Shown here: piece after piece, positions 1 through 9,062 of the stretch
Position numbering within the stretch: the first letter of the stretch is position 1
Layout of the letters: each line of letters starts with the position of its first letter
From: Sinonovacula constricta
Taxonomy: Eukaryota; Mollusca; Bivalvia; Cardiida; Solecurtidae
Direction: 5' to 3'
Assembly (NCBI GenBank): GCA_007844125.1
Contig: CM017567.1
Location: 6,110,370 to 6,174,369 of the forward strand
DNA length: 64,000 bases
Notes under the pieces: model-generated
The model's database searches: none
The model's input: only the letters and a program-made list of their open reading frames with translations
What the model was told of the DNA's origin: nothing
Position numbers and translations under genes: made by a program

Positions 1-676
1 TTTAAAATAAGTATCACACTTTTTTATGTTTCATTTTGTTACTGTCTGAACTATGATAGGTGTTTAAGACATTAAAAAGATGTTAAAAACGTAAAGTTAC
101 ACATTAAAAAAACACACCCTACAAATGCTATTTACTTAAAATCGTCTTTTTCACTTATTTAATTGTATTTCTTTTGCTTTCATACACATCTTCTAGGAAA
201 TATGAACAATATCACACGTAATAACATGCGCCTAAATGTTCTTTACAATTGCGGTAGCATTATGCACGTCAAAAATAAATTGTAATGTTTGATATTAAGA
301 GAACTGTTGTATTGTTTATTCTGTTAGAAAAAAAAAACAATTTTAGATAAAGGAGTGTTGGTATAATTGAAAAAAACACAACAACAACATGTAATTGGGC
401 CAAAAAGGAAGTCGAAAATTCAATTAGATATTTAATGCATACGACATATCGACGCATGAAGCTGCATCAGTGGCTCAAAAACAGAAATTGAAATAGCATC
501 TAATGGGATTTGAACCCGCGCGATATGCCAATACCGTAACCACAGGTAAGGCATTGGTTATATACACAGACACGAAATGCTAAAGAAGAAATAAGTAATG
601 CCACATTTCTTGACATTGTTTTACGAATTGCAGAGATTTGCATTATTTTTCGTACCTTTAAAACCACTATATATCA
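1..676. other. AT-rich flank 5' of the LTR element
   Basis: No convincing gene. Short open frames here (for example 269-457 minus) have random-looking composition. The only structure I see is a tRNA-like fragment near 497-560 on the minus strand, listed separately. Confidence 0.7.
497..560 (-). repeat. tRNA-like fragment (possible SINE head remnant)
   Basis: Read on the minus strand, this segment ends in GCGGGTTCAAATCCCA, a good match to a tRNA T-arm / Pol III B box. Before it lies GGTTACGGTATTGGC, which resembles a D-arm region. No complete cloverleaf is evident and no SINE body or A-rich tail follows, so I read it as a decayed tRNA-derived fragment. Chance resemblance is possible. Confidence 0.3.
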
Positions 677-680
677 ATAT
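677..680. repeat. Target site duplication, left copy (ATAT)
   Basis: ATAT directly abuts the TG terminus of the left LTR and recurs at 10549-10552 directly after the CA terminus of the right LTR. A 4 bp duplication is slightly shorter than the usual 5 bp of Ty3/gypsy integrases. In an AT-rich target the exact length is hard to fix. Confidence 0.75.
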
Positions 681-1729
681 TGTAAGGCGATGCTCGATAT
701 TATCCGGATGTTTAATGATTGGAAACGATATTGTTTAAACCCGTGGGCGGAATAAAGAACACAACAATCAAATAAGGTTCGGACAAGAAATGTTTATACT
801 TCTTTATATTTACTACTTTGCCAAACTTAACAATATCCTTTATGTATAGTCTATGAAAATAGCAAGTACAGCTAGAGTTTAAGATGTTGAAACGGATTTT
901 ATTATAAGAGATTATAAAAGATCATTATTGGTTAGTTGCATCCGACGCAGATAATAAACAAAAAAAAACAATGGCTTACATTCTGTCCATGACCAATTAT
1001 CCTTTACCGGTTCTGCACTGTGCACAACAACTCCTTCCTGATCTTATCGTGATCCGAGCGTCAACTGATCCGCGTCTGCTCTGTTTTCGTTTATTTATAC
1101 TTCCCGCGCATGACTACTTTTACAAACATTCCATAGTACACATCGATGTGCGTCTCAGCCAATCAGCTTTAAGCGTTATATTTAAAGTAGCCAATCACTA
1201 AGCGTTCGGATAAATCCGAACAAATATTACTGTCAAACAAGTAGATCCAAACCGTATCATATAAGAATGCATTTTAGGATCATTAGTGTTATTTGGATGT
1301 CAGATATACTTATGGATACAATTAAACAACAGAATATGTCACTTTGAAATGCGTTACACAGGGAACAACATGCATCTCCACATTGTGAGAAGTAAAGGTA
1401 AAGTAAACAATCGTTGAATAATACAAATGTCAACAAACAACATTTCCCTCTCACTATTAAAACTATCTTAAAGAGACATCATTGTAAATGAGCTTAAACA
1501 ATGTTTAGAACATATAGTCTTACTTAATTGAATGCATTAAAAGATTATTTTCAGAGTGAGGTCTCAATATCAGAAAGTAAGGGGTTTCCGCGAAATGACA
1601 ATGAAAACTCATAGGATGTTAGATCTGTTAGAAAAAGGCACAGGGCTAAAGTGCAGGTCAGATACCTTATATAGATCACTTGTTACACTGTCATAAATGT
1701 TTATTAGAGGTCAGCTACCTCACATTACA
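681..1729 (-). repeat. 3' LTR (left copy), 1,049 bp
   Basis: Starts TGTAAGGCGATGC and ends CATTACA on the plus strand. The same 1,049 bp recur at 9500-10548 with a constant offset of 8,819, and no substitution or indel was seen on reading, including in an A9 run. On either strand it holds candidate promoter elements: two CCAAT boxes (around 1158 and 1190) and an 18 bp inverted repeat (1204-1221). The 76-codon and 65-codon ORFs inside it occur in both LTRs simply because the LTRs are duplicates; nothing suggests they are translated. Confidence 0.96.
1204..1221. promoter_or_regulatory. LTR inverted repeat GTTCGGAT-AA-ATCCGAAC
   Basis: A perfect inverted repeat with 8 bp arms and a 2 bp centre, next to a CCAAT box. 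The arm ATCCGAAC shares the TCCGAA core with the GGATCCGA palindromes that crowd the element's leader. It looks like a dimeric factor binding site. Function is inferred from symmetry and recurrence only. Confidence 0.5.
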
Positions 1730-1745
1730 CTTCCCCCTTCTTTCT
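1730..1745 (-). promoter_or_regulatory. Polypurine tract of the LTR element
   Basis: The plus strand reads CTTCCCCCTTCTTTCT directly inside the left LTR, so the element sense strand has 16 uninterrupted purines (AGAAAGAAGGGGGAAG) ending exactly at the 3' LTR boundary. This is the expected place and composition for the primer of plus-strand DNA synthesis. Confidence 0.93.
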
Positions 1746-2180
1746 AAAATAAAAATCCTCCTGGATTTTGCAATAATTTAACTGAACAATAATTTAAAAA
1801 CAACAACAGCACATCTTCCGCCATATCAATATTAAACAAATACAAATAATCAATACGCATCATTAATATACTTGGTATTCATACAGAGAATACAATCACA
1901 ATATTAAACAATACATGAAGCAATACACCTTTACATGTATTCTTTTATATACTGAGACACAGCAAGTTAAAATAATGCTTTCACATTTTGTCCATTTGAA
2001 GTGACTCACATATACTCCTTTAACACTTATTTATTATAAATAACAACAGGTTACTTAAGGTACAGTCTAAAAGGTATACACCTATAATCCTTAATCACAA
2101 TATTATATAAATTTAACATGACAAAAAAAAAATGAAATCAGAGTTAAAAGACCTGAAAACTTTCACCCTCAGAACCATAT
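1746..2180 (-). other. 3' untranslated segment between ORF3 and polypurine tract
   Basis: About 435 bp of AT-rich sequence downstream of the ORF3 stop in element sense. I see no reading frame, no tandem repeat and no clear structural element in it. Confidence 0.6.
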
Positions 2181-3468
2181 TTATAACTTTAGTTTTACAT
2201 CTGCAGAATCAAGAAAATCAATAAGGTAGTCGGTATCACGCCACCTGTCTGCCTTCTCTAAACTCTTCACAATACTCCAGGAAGATCTAGAATCCTTGAT
2301 GGTGCCTTTTACAATTCCTTTCAAGTAGCCAAAAGTATGTTGTCTTAACTTGGATTCCATTGCATCACCTGCATTTTCTTCCTTGCGGGGTTTTGCTTCA
2401 CCATCCAAACGTAGAAAGTTATATTTGTCCAATAAAGTTGTCCTTGACAATGATGGAAACTCGTCCGAACCCTTCTTTTCCATGCAAATGGCGGCATATT
2501 CTCTGGCAAAGAGTCGCTGGTCTGATGAGAGTTCTTGCCAGTTTTTAGGAGGCCATGATAATTTAATTCCTAAGTCTGTGGATATTTCGATCTCCTTTTT
2601 CCAATCTCTCCTGGCAGGTGAAGACAGTGGCATCGCTCCTCGTGACAAAATGTTAAAAGCACGAGTTTTCAGGCTTGTATTCTGTTTAGTTGCTTCATCA
2701 ACTGAATTCGACGAGCTGGAACTCGATGAGCTCGAACTAGAGCTACTTATGTCATCACTTGCCTCTTCCCTCCTTACAGCATTCAGTACATTACCTTGTG
2801 TCTCAACATCACATAGCACACCACCTCCTCTTTCTGCCTCTACCGCATTTTCTACCACCTCACCTTCTCTTTCAGTCTCAACTACAACTCCCCGCTCCTC
2901 TAATACAATTTCGTCTTGGTATTCCTCGAAATCCTCATCACAACCAGTAGTCACCTTTGGCTGCTTGGAGGCGTGCACTACATCATCCTCATTTACTCTT
3001 TTCCTATGACCTGTCACTTCTTTGTCATTCCTATCTTTAGTTCCTTTCTGCGTCTCATCCCGAGCATTGCCTACTACAATCCGAGACCCTGCCTTCCACC
3101 CTCTGTTCCAGTGATCAATTCTGTTTTTCCTATCGGCAAAACCTTCGGCCCAGTCTCTAATTGCTCGCCGGGCATCATAGGCTTCACCACTGTTGTAATC
3201 AGTTATGCCGTCAACAATTTTCGCATAATCTTCTGGATAAAGGGCAAAATAAAAACCATTCTGCCTCGTGTAACGGTCTCTTGGGAGGTTAATGTTGTGG
3301 TGGCATGTTCTGACATGGATCTCCAGATCACTCACCCTAGTGAAAGTTCTTGTCTTCCCTGCACACCAGGGACAGAGAACTGTAAGCCTTCTGTGTTCTG
3401 CTGAGATAAGGTGCTTATTTAAAGCAGTCCTGTTCCGGAACATCGCATCACACAACCAACATTCCTCC
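2181..3468 (-). CDS. ORF3: C2H2 zinc-finger protein in the env position
   Basis: Third ORF of the element, between pol and the 3' LTR. The frame is open from a stop at 3561 to the stop at 2181. The N-terminus carries two C2H2-type fingers: C-x2-C-x12-H-x5-H (starting CWLC, around 3463-3390) and C-x2-C-x15-H-x4-H (CPWC ... HVRTCH). The middle is Glu/Asp-rich and includes a run of 13 serines encoded by mixed AGY/TCN codons, so it is not a simple microsatellite. A basic, Trp-containing C-terminal region of about 150 residues is unrecognised. There is no signal peptide, transmembrane segment or furin-like site, so it is not an envelope protein. The first in-frame ATG (3443-3441) lies after both cysteines of finger 1, so a start there would destroy the finger. 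The start given assumes the acceptor at 3469-3470. A DNA- or RNA-binding role is inferred from the fingers only. Confidence 0.75.
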
Positions 3469-3490
3469 CTGTAACAGATAACAGAATATC
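3469..3490 (-). promoter_or_regulatory. Candidate 3' splice acceptor for ORF3 mRNA
   Basis: On the element strand a pyrimidine-rich run ending TTCTGTTATCTGTTACAG precedes GGAGG, with AG at 3470-3469. It matches the animal acceptor consensus and sits just upstream of the first zinc-finger cysteine. Splicing here from a leader or gag-start donor would supply the missing start codon, as with retroviral env mRNA. No donor was pinned down. Confidence 0.45.
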
Positions 3491-3770
3491 CATACTTAAA
3501 AACTCCATCATCTTGTAAATCTAAACATGCAAATGATAAAAAAATGTCCGCCCACAGGATTTAACGGTCGCGTAATCTTTGTCAACAGCGTCTACATCAC
3601 GGTTCCGGAAAACGATTATAATTAACATACTCCTAGAAATTTAAGACAGGACCCAGACCAACTTTGTTGTATTTATCTTTTTTTTTTTTTTTTTTTTAAA
3701 CGGTATTTGTACATGAAGTGTTGTTGAAACCATCGCTCATATGCCTGATATTGTTTATGTCAAAGAATCC
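3491..3770 (-). other. Spacer between pol and ORF3 with an internal A20 tract
   Basis: About 280 bp between the pol stop and ORF3. On the element strand it contains 20 consecutive adenines (plus-strand T at 3678-3697). The remainder is ordinary AT-rich sequence. The ORF3 frame is open back to a stop at 3561. Confidence 0.7.
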
Positions 3771-6700
3771 TTAAAGCTGCAATTTACGCATCCAACACGG
3801 GATTCTGTTACCGGTGTATGGATGAAGCCGATCTATATGATACGCTTTTGGTTTATCACGGTCTGTCCTCTTGACCATGCAAACTAAGTCATCAACAACC
3901 CTGGTAATAAGAAATGGACCTTTCCACTTGTTAACCAATTTGGAGCTAATTCCAACTTTCCTTGTTGGATCATGGAGCCACACTAATTGTCCTTTAGTAT
4001 AGGATTTCCTCTTACAGTTTGTATCATAGAACTTCTTCTGGTAGTTTGACGCTACCTTAATGTTTGCTCTTGCAATCTCGTGACACTGTTGCAACTTGCT
4101 TTGTAGAACTAAGACATAGTCCTCGACATCAGTACCATCGGTTTCCACGCGCGGACGTCCAATAAGGGCTTGCATTGGCAACCGAATGTCTTTGCCAAGC
4201 ATAAGTTTGTTCGGGCTGATTTTTGTGGTACTGTGTGGAGATGATCTATATGCCATCATCACCTGCTGCAGATAAACATCCCATTGGTTTTGTTGTCTTT
4301 TGCAGAAAGATTTCAACATCGCTATCAGGGTTCTATTAAATCTTTCTACAAGGCCATTGGCCTGTGGCCGCATTGGTGTAGCATGAGTTTTCTCTATATT
4401 GAGCAACTCACACAAATCTGTCATCAGCTTTGATTCAAAACACCTGCCCTGATCTGTGTAGATCTGAAGCGGTACTCCAAATCTGGTTACAAAGTTATCT
4501 AGAAAGGCCTTCGCACAAGTTCTCGTCTCCATATCTGGGATTGGTACACACTCCGTCCACTTTGTGAACCAGTCAGACATCACCAGGATATACTTGTTTC
4601 CAGCCGCAGTAACAGGGAGTGGACCTAGTATATCCATTGCAACCCTCTCCATAGGTTCTCCTACATGATACTCTCCCATTGGTGCTTTGTTTGATTCCTT
4701 TGAAAGCCGTTTAGCAGTACAGTCGTCACACTCCCTGCAATATCGTTTTATGCTGTCTGTCATTCCAGGCCAGTAAAATGCTTGCCGAACTTTATCTAAA
4801 GTTTTCTGGACTCCCAAATGTCCACCACTTGGGATGTCGTGATGGTATTTCATTACTTCTTGGCGCCGGTCTGCAGGCGTTATCAATTGATGCAGTGTAT
4901 CACCATCATCTGCCTCAAATTTCCTGTATAGCAAATCACCAATGATTACTAGTCTATTCCATTGTCTCCAAAGTGTTTTCAGCTCCGATGTCCCCGCTGA
5001 TACTTCCGTCCAAGTCGGTCTTTGCTTCCCTCCACTGAGGTCTTCTTTAATCCTTCCGATGTTGTTGTCCTTTGTTTGGCTTGTTGAAAGATCAATAGGA
5101 TCCCAGCCATTCAGAAGACATTGGTTTTCGGTCAGTTCTCCTGTCCACTCTTTAGCTTTGTTTCTTGTAACAATACCTATCATAATCTGGTTAGCTTCCC
5201 GGAAGGTCTCCTGCAGTTCTTGCTGGTGTTTACATGCTTTGCATGGTTTACGCGACAAGGCATCTGCATTAGAATGACTCTTACCATTACGGTGTACAAC
5301 TGTCAGATTATACGTGTTCAACTCCTGTAGCCATCGAGCTACTTGTCCTGTCGGCGTCTTCAGTGATCGCATCCAACTAACTGCAGCGTTGTCCGTCCTC
5401 AGAAGTACTTCTTGTCCATACAAGTATGTGTGAAAATGTTTGAGTGCCAAAACAACTGCTAGTAGTTCCTTTCTGGTGACACAGTAGGCCTGTTCGTGAA
5501 TGTTCATGGACTTGCTCATGTAGGCAATAACCCTTTCCTTGTCTTCTTGTATTTGCGAAAGAACGGCACCAACTCCCTTGTCGGATGCATCCGTGTCCAA
5601 AATGAATTTTGACCCCAGCTTTGGATATGCAAGGACTGGTGCTGTTGTAAGTGCTCTCTTAAGGCTATCGAACGATGTTTGGCAGTCTTCTGTCCACTTG
5701 AACTGTGCATGATCTTCGCATAATTTATGAAGCGGTCGGGCAATGTCAGAGAAGCAATAGACAAATCTTCTGTAATAGGATGCCAGTCCTAAGAAACTTC
5801 GCACTTCTTTGCTGTTACGTGGTATTGGCCAATCTTGAACTGCCTTGACCTTTTCTGGATCCGTTTCGACACCATTCTCTGACACAATGTGTCCTAAAAA
5901 TCTAACAGATCGCTGGAAAAAGACACATTTAGAAGGCTTTAGTTTGAGTTTGGCATCTCTCAGTCGTTGAAACACATGTTCGAGCCGTCGCAGCGCTTGG
6001 TTCACATTTTCGGCTGGAGTGATGATGTCATCCATATACAGCAATGATTCTTCCCATTGAATTCCTCGTAGTACATCCTCCATGAGCCTCTGAAATGTTG
6101 ACGGTGAATTTACCAGACCGAAAGGCATGACCCGGAAGTGGTAGAGGCCTTGACTTGTTGAGAAAGCTGTCTTGTGTTTATCCCCATCGTCCATTTCTAT
6201 TTGCCAAAATCCAGAACAGAGATCCATACAGTTGAACCACTTTGATCCAGACAATGCATCAAGACAGTCATCTACTCTGGGAATCGGATATGCATCTTTA
6301 ACAGTCACTTCGTTAAGGCGTCTGTAGTCGACGCAAAATCTTGTCGATCCATCTTTTTTTGTAACCAATACAATTGGTGAGGACCAGGGACTATTAGAAG
6401 GTTCGATTATTTTCCTTTTTAGCATTTTCTCAATTTCCGTCTTCTCTATTTCCCTTTTTCCATAAGGCTGGCGTCTTGCTGACTGACGAATTGGATTACT
6501 TCCATCTGTATTAATTTTATGCTTGACCCGGTTAGTACAGCCTAAGTCATCTGATGATTTAGCAAAAATATCCTGGTACTCATTTAACAATGTCGCAAAT
6601 CGTCTTTTGTCACATCCTTGCAAGTATAATGTGCTTCTAATAAACATTTCTGTTAAATACTCAGGTAAATATATTTCCTCTGAGTTCCCTTGTTCGACTG

Positions 6701-7514
6701 AGCTCACTGCAGCTGATGCACATCCGTCGGCTGGCTGTTGAGTACCTGGGACACATTCTTCACCCATTACTGGGAAACACTGTCCAACTACCTGACCGCT
6801 TTCTACAACGATGTCTTCATCCTTATCGTTCATTAAACTGACGAACGTTTCCCCTACATGTGGGTTGATAACACCATTCACTACTTTGACATTATTACGT
6901 TGATCGAAAGTTGTATCTTCAACAAATACAACGTCGGGTAGACCTTCCGAGCGTGAAATGGTTACTGGTACTAGCTTATAGCTCCTTGCAGGTATTTCAA
7001 TGTCCGCTTGAACAGAAACTCTGCATATATTTATCACATTGCCATCTGTATAACATGGTATGATTTTTCCATTCTTTGTGTGCAGCTCTAATTTTTCTAG
7101 ATCCCATGTGCGAACATGATTTGTAATAAAGTCATGTCCCAATATCCCAGGTAAAGTCATCTCGCAGACTATGATTGAGAGGTCTACTGAAAAATCACCC
7201 ATTATAATTGAAGTTTCTATACACCCATATACTTTGATGTCTGAACCATCAACACTTTTAATGTTGACATCTCTCCGATGAAGCGGCAGGCTAGCTTCCC
7301 CACCACAAAGTTCGTATGTCTCCTTTGATATGAGCGTAGCGGTAGCTCCGCTGTCAAGCAAAATCTGTAATTGCCTATTGTTGATATGACAGTTAACGTA
7401 AAAGCCATTATCCTGTTGGTGTTGATTTCTACCTATCAAGCCGACTCGCGTGTTTGGTCGATTACAGCTCTCTGCTTTACTGTAACTAGGTCGATTTATG
7501 ATCACCTGCGTCAT
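3771..7514 (-). CDS. Pol polyprotein: protease, reverse transcriptase, RNase H, integrase
   Basis: A 1,247-residue polyprotein that copies the element RNA into DNA and integrates it. Domains in order: aspartic protease (LLDSGATATLIS, about residue 52); reverse transcriptase from about 365 with CVDYRRLN, FNCMDLCSGFWQ and the catalytic LLYMDD near 493; RNase H from about 635 (ILDTDASDKGVGAVLSQ); integrase with an HHCC zinc-binding region (HHDIPSGGHLG ... CRECDDC, from about 888), then a DDE core with MDILGP, TDQGRCFES and NGLVERFN (about 957-1055). A GPY/F-like C-terminal module (WKGPFLITRV) follows, with no chromodomain. The frame has no stops. Pol is in the -1 frame relative to gag and is open upstream to 7556, so it overlaps the gag end by 34 nt. 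It may be made by frameshifting, or by restart at the ATG lying 9 nt after the gag stop. Confidence 0.97.
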   Translation of the reverse strand: MTQVIINRPSYSKAESCNRPNTRVGLIGRNQHQQDNGFYVNCHINNRQLQILLDSGATATLISKETYELCGGEASLPLHRRDVNIKSVDGSDIKVYGCIETSIIMGDFSVDLSIIVCEMTLPGILGHDFITNHVRTWDLEKLELHTKNGKIIPCYTDGNVINICRVSVQADIEIPARSYKLVPVTISRSEGLPDVVFVEDTTFDQRNNVKVVNGVINPHVGETFVSLMNDKDEDIVVESGQVVGQCFPVMGEECVPGTQQPADGCASAAVSSVEQGNSEEIYLPEYLTEMFIRSTLYLQGCDKRRFATLLNEYQDIFAKSSDDLGCTNRVKHKINTDGSNPIRQSARRQPYGKREIEKTEIEKMLKRKIIEPSNSPWSSPIVLVTKKDGSTRFCVDYRRLNEVTVKDAYPIPRVDDCLDALSGSKWFNCMDLCSGFWQIEMDDGDKHKTAFSTSQGLYHFRVMPFGLVNSPSTFQRLMEDVLRGIQWEESLLYMDDIITPAENVNQALRRLEHVFQRLRDAKLKLKPSKCVFFQRSVRFLGHIVSENGVETDPEKVKAVQDWPIPRNSKEVRSFLGLASYYRRFVYCFSDIARPLHKLCEDHAQFKWTEDCQTSFDSLKRALTTAPVLAYPKLGSKFILDTDASDKGVGAVLSQIQEDKERVIAYMSKSMNIHEQAYCVTRKELLAVVLALKHFHTYLYGQEVLLRTDNAAVSWMRSLKTPTGQVARWLQELNTYNLTVVHRNGKSHSNADALSRKPCKACKHQQELQETFREANQIMIGIVTRNKAKEWTGELTENQCLLNGWDPIDLSTSQTKDNNIGRIKEDLSGGKQRPTWTEVSAGTSELKTLWRQWNRLVIIGDLLYRKFEADDGDTLHQLITPADRRQEVMKYHHDIPSGGHLGVQKTLDKVRQAFYWPGMTDSIKRYCRECDDCTAKRLSKESNKAPMGEYHVGEPMERVAMDILGPLPVTAAGNKYILVMSDWFTKWTECVPIPDMETRTCAKAFLDNFVTRFGVPLQIYTDQGRCFESKLMTDLCELLNIEKTHATPMRPQANGLVERFNRTLIAMLKSFCKRQQNQWDVYLQQVMMAYRSSPHSTTKISPNKLMLGKDIRLPMQALIGRPRVETDGTDVEDYVLVLQSKLQQCHEIARANIKVASNYQKKFYDTNCKRKSYTKGQLVWLHDPTRKVGISSKLVNKWKGPFLITRVVDDLVCMVKRTDRDKPKAYHIDRLHPYTGNRIPCWMRKLQL

Positions 7515-7556
7515 CTCACGACCTACTGAGGTGACGGGCTCCAGTTTTCCTGGTTC
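7515..7556 (-). other. gag-pol junction (-1 frame overlap)
   Basis: The pol frame runs open from a TAA at 7559-7557, through the gag stop (7525-7523), to the pol ATG at 7514. A -1 shift within 7556-7523 would give a gag-pol fusion. The stretch contains GGAAAAC but no textbook X-XXY-YYZ heptamer in the gag frame, so the mechanism stays open. Confidence 0.55.
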
Positions 7557-8458
7557 TTAGAAAACTTCACAGTGCGTGTGTTCTTGTTCGGGCAATTTCT
7601 ATACAAGTGGTCGCTCGAACCACACGTGAAACATGTTCTATTAAAGCGCGCATTTCCCTTTCGATCCAAGGTCTCCAGTCTCTCTAGTCTCTGCTCCAAA
7701 CGTTGAATTGTTCTCCTAAGATCGCCTTCTCGTGTGGCCTTTTCCGAAGAATCCATACTTTTGAAATTTGCATCTCCTGAGCACTGGACACTCCGCACAT
7801 GGGACATACCGACGGTGGTACTGGTTCTACCTAGCACGTCCTCGTAGCGTTCTACCACTTCCACAGCTTCTCTGATAGTCCTGCAGCCCTTGTCCATAAG
7901 TCTGCACCTCATCTCAGCCGAAAAGCTTTTCATAAAATGCTCTAACGCTAACATCTCCTGTGCTTCCGGTCCCAACGTCGGATACGCCTTCTGTGCATAT
8001 AATCGAATTTCGTCTCCAAATGATGCCACCGACTCTGTTTTCCCACGTGTTCTGATTTGTATCTTCGATAGCCACCTTGTAGATTGGCGCTTGCTTCCGA
8101 ATCTTTGTTCTAACCTGTTAACTAAAATTCTGTAAGACCGCCTTTCGATCGTTGGTAAGGAGCTGTAATGTAGCCTAGCTTGCTGCTTTAATGAAGTTGC
8201 TAGATACAGCAATTTCTCTTTCTCCGACCATTGAGCTAATTCGGCGCAATCTTCAAAGTACGCAATGTACTCCTCCCAATCTTCATCTCCGGTAAAAGGA
8301 TCAGGTTTAATGTGTGGTATTTGACGCCTGAATCCTCTTTCTGCAGAACCGTAATTGTGATCCCCAGCCTGGCCTCTTACGTCCTCCTCATCCTCGACGC
8401 CATGTTGATTCATATTAAAATTAACCTCCGTATCCGAATCTTGTTGATCATCAGCCAT
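7523..8458 (-). CDS. Gag: capsid and nucleocapsid protein
   Basis: A 311-residue structural protein that forms the particle and packages element RNA. The acidic N-terminus (MADDQQDSDTEVN) is followed by a retrotransposon gag capsid region, about residues 45-215. Typical features there include WEEYIAYFEDCAE, a Trp-Ser-Glu-Lys segment and a long charged helical stretch. A predicted coiled coil (RRTIQRLEQRLERLETLD) comes next, and then a single CCHC zinc knuckle, CFTCGSSDHLYRNC (C-x2-C-x4-H-x4-C, residues 276-289), which binds RNA. Length and layout are ordinary for Ty3/gypsy gag. The start is the first ATG after the leader, and the frame is undamaged. Protease is not part of this frame; it is the first domain of pol. 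Confidence 0.95.
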   Translation of the reverse strand: MADDQQDSDTEVNFNMNQHGVEDEEDVRGQAGDHNYGSAERGFRRQIPHIKPDPFTGDEDWEEYIAYFEDCAELAQWSEKEKLLYLATSLKQQARLHYSSLPTIERRSYRILVNRLEQRFGSKRQSTRWLSKIQIRTRGKTESVASFGDEIRLYAQKAYPTLGPEAQEMLALEHFMKSFSAEMRCRLMDKGCRTIREAVEVVERYEDVLGRTSTTVGMSHVRSVQCSGDANFKSMDSSEKATREGDLRRTIQRLEQRLERLETLDRKGNARFNRTCFTCGSSDHLYRNCPNKNTRTVKFSKNQENWSPSPQ

Positions 8459-8639
8459 TCTGTCCGTAAATTATTATTATTATTTTTTATTCCGAAATAA
8501 AAGATAGAAATGATATCGGGAATGATAAAAAAATGTATACTGGGCAGCTGTCGGTTAATTTCACTTTAATTAATTATAACTAACCATATCCGTTTCTATT
8601 TGGCTCTTATTAACTACATGAGTTCGGATCCGAAAGTGT

Positions 8640-8955
8640 TTGGATCCGAAATCAATATGACTTTATTCCGAACAAATCCGAAAACGACCAAATGTCCGCG
8701 TATAAATAAATCCGACTGCTTGTAGTTCAAATCCAAACAACGTAATTTGCTCCGAAATCAATGTTGTATTTTCCCGAACAAATCTGAAACTTCCCAGATA
8801 TGCCTCCGTAAATGTTCCGATTTCTTGTGGTTAGGATCCGACCGACGTGTTTGGATCCGAAATCAATATTTTCTTTTTTTCCGAACAAATCCGACACTTC
8901 CAAATTATCAGTTTATATCATTGCGATTGCTTTTACCGAACGTGTTTGGATCCGC
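8640..8955. repeat. Diverged tandem repeat, about 106 bp x 3, in the leader
   Basis: The phrase CCGAAATCAAT recurs at 8646, 8752 and 8857 (spacing 106 and 105). Each time it is followed about 20 bp later by CCGAACAAATC(C/T)GA. The units have drifted by substitution and small indels. They carry TCCGAA half-sites and GGATCC cores. Confidence 0.75.
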
Positions 8956-9062
8956 ACCCGACGATAATTTAAAAAGAAATGTCAGTGTCCTACACGTTGG
9001 AATTCAAAGAACTTCCGATTTTAAACAACAACAACGTATCTTTATTCCGAAAGTAAATAAAT

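Noticed and set aside
971..1201. 76-codon ORF in the left LTR, repeated at 9790-10020
   Set aside because: It is identical in both LTRs only because the LTRs are duplicates. It runs antisense to the element and has no protein features.
2350..3009. 219-codon plus-strand ORF across ORF3
   Set aside because: Antisense shadow of ORF3. Its Ser/Thr richness mirrors the Glu- and Ser-rich coding strand.
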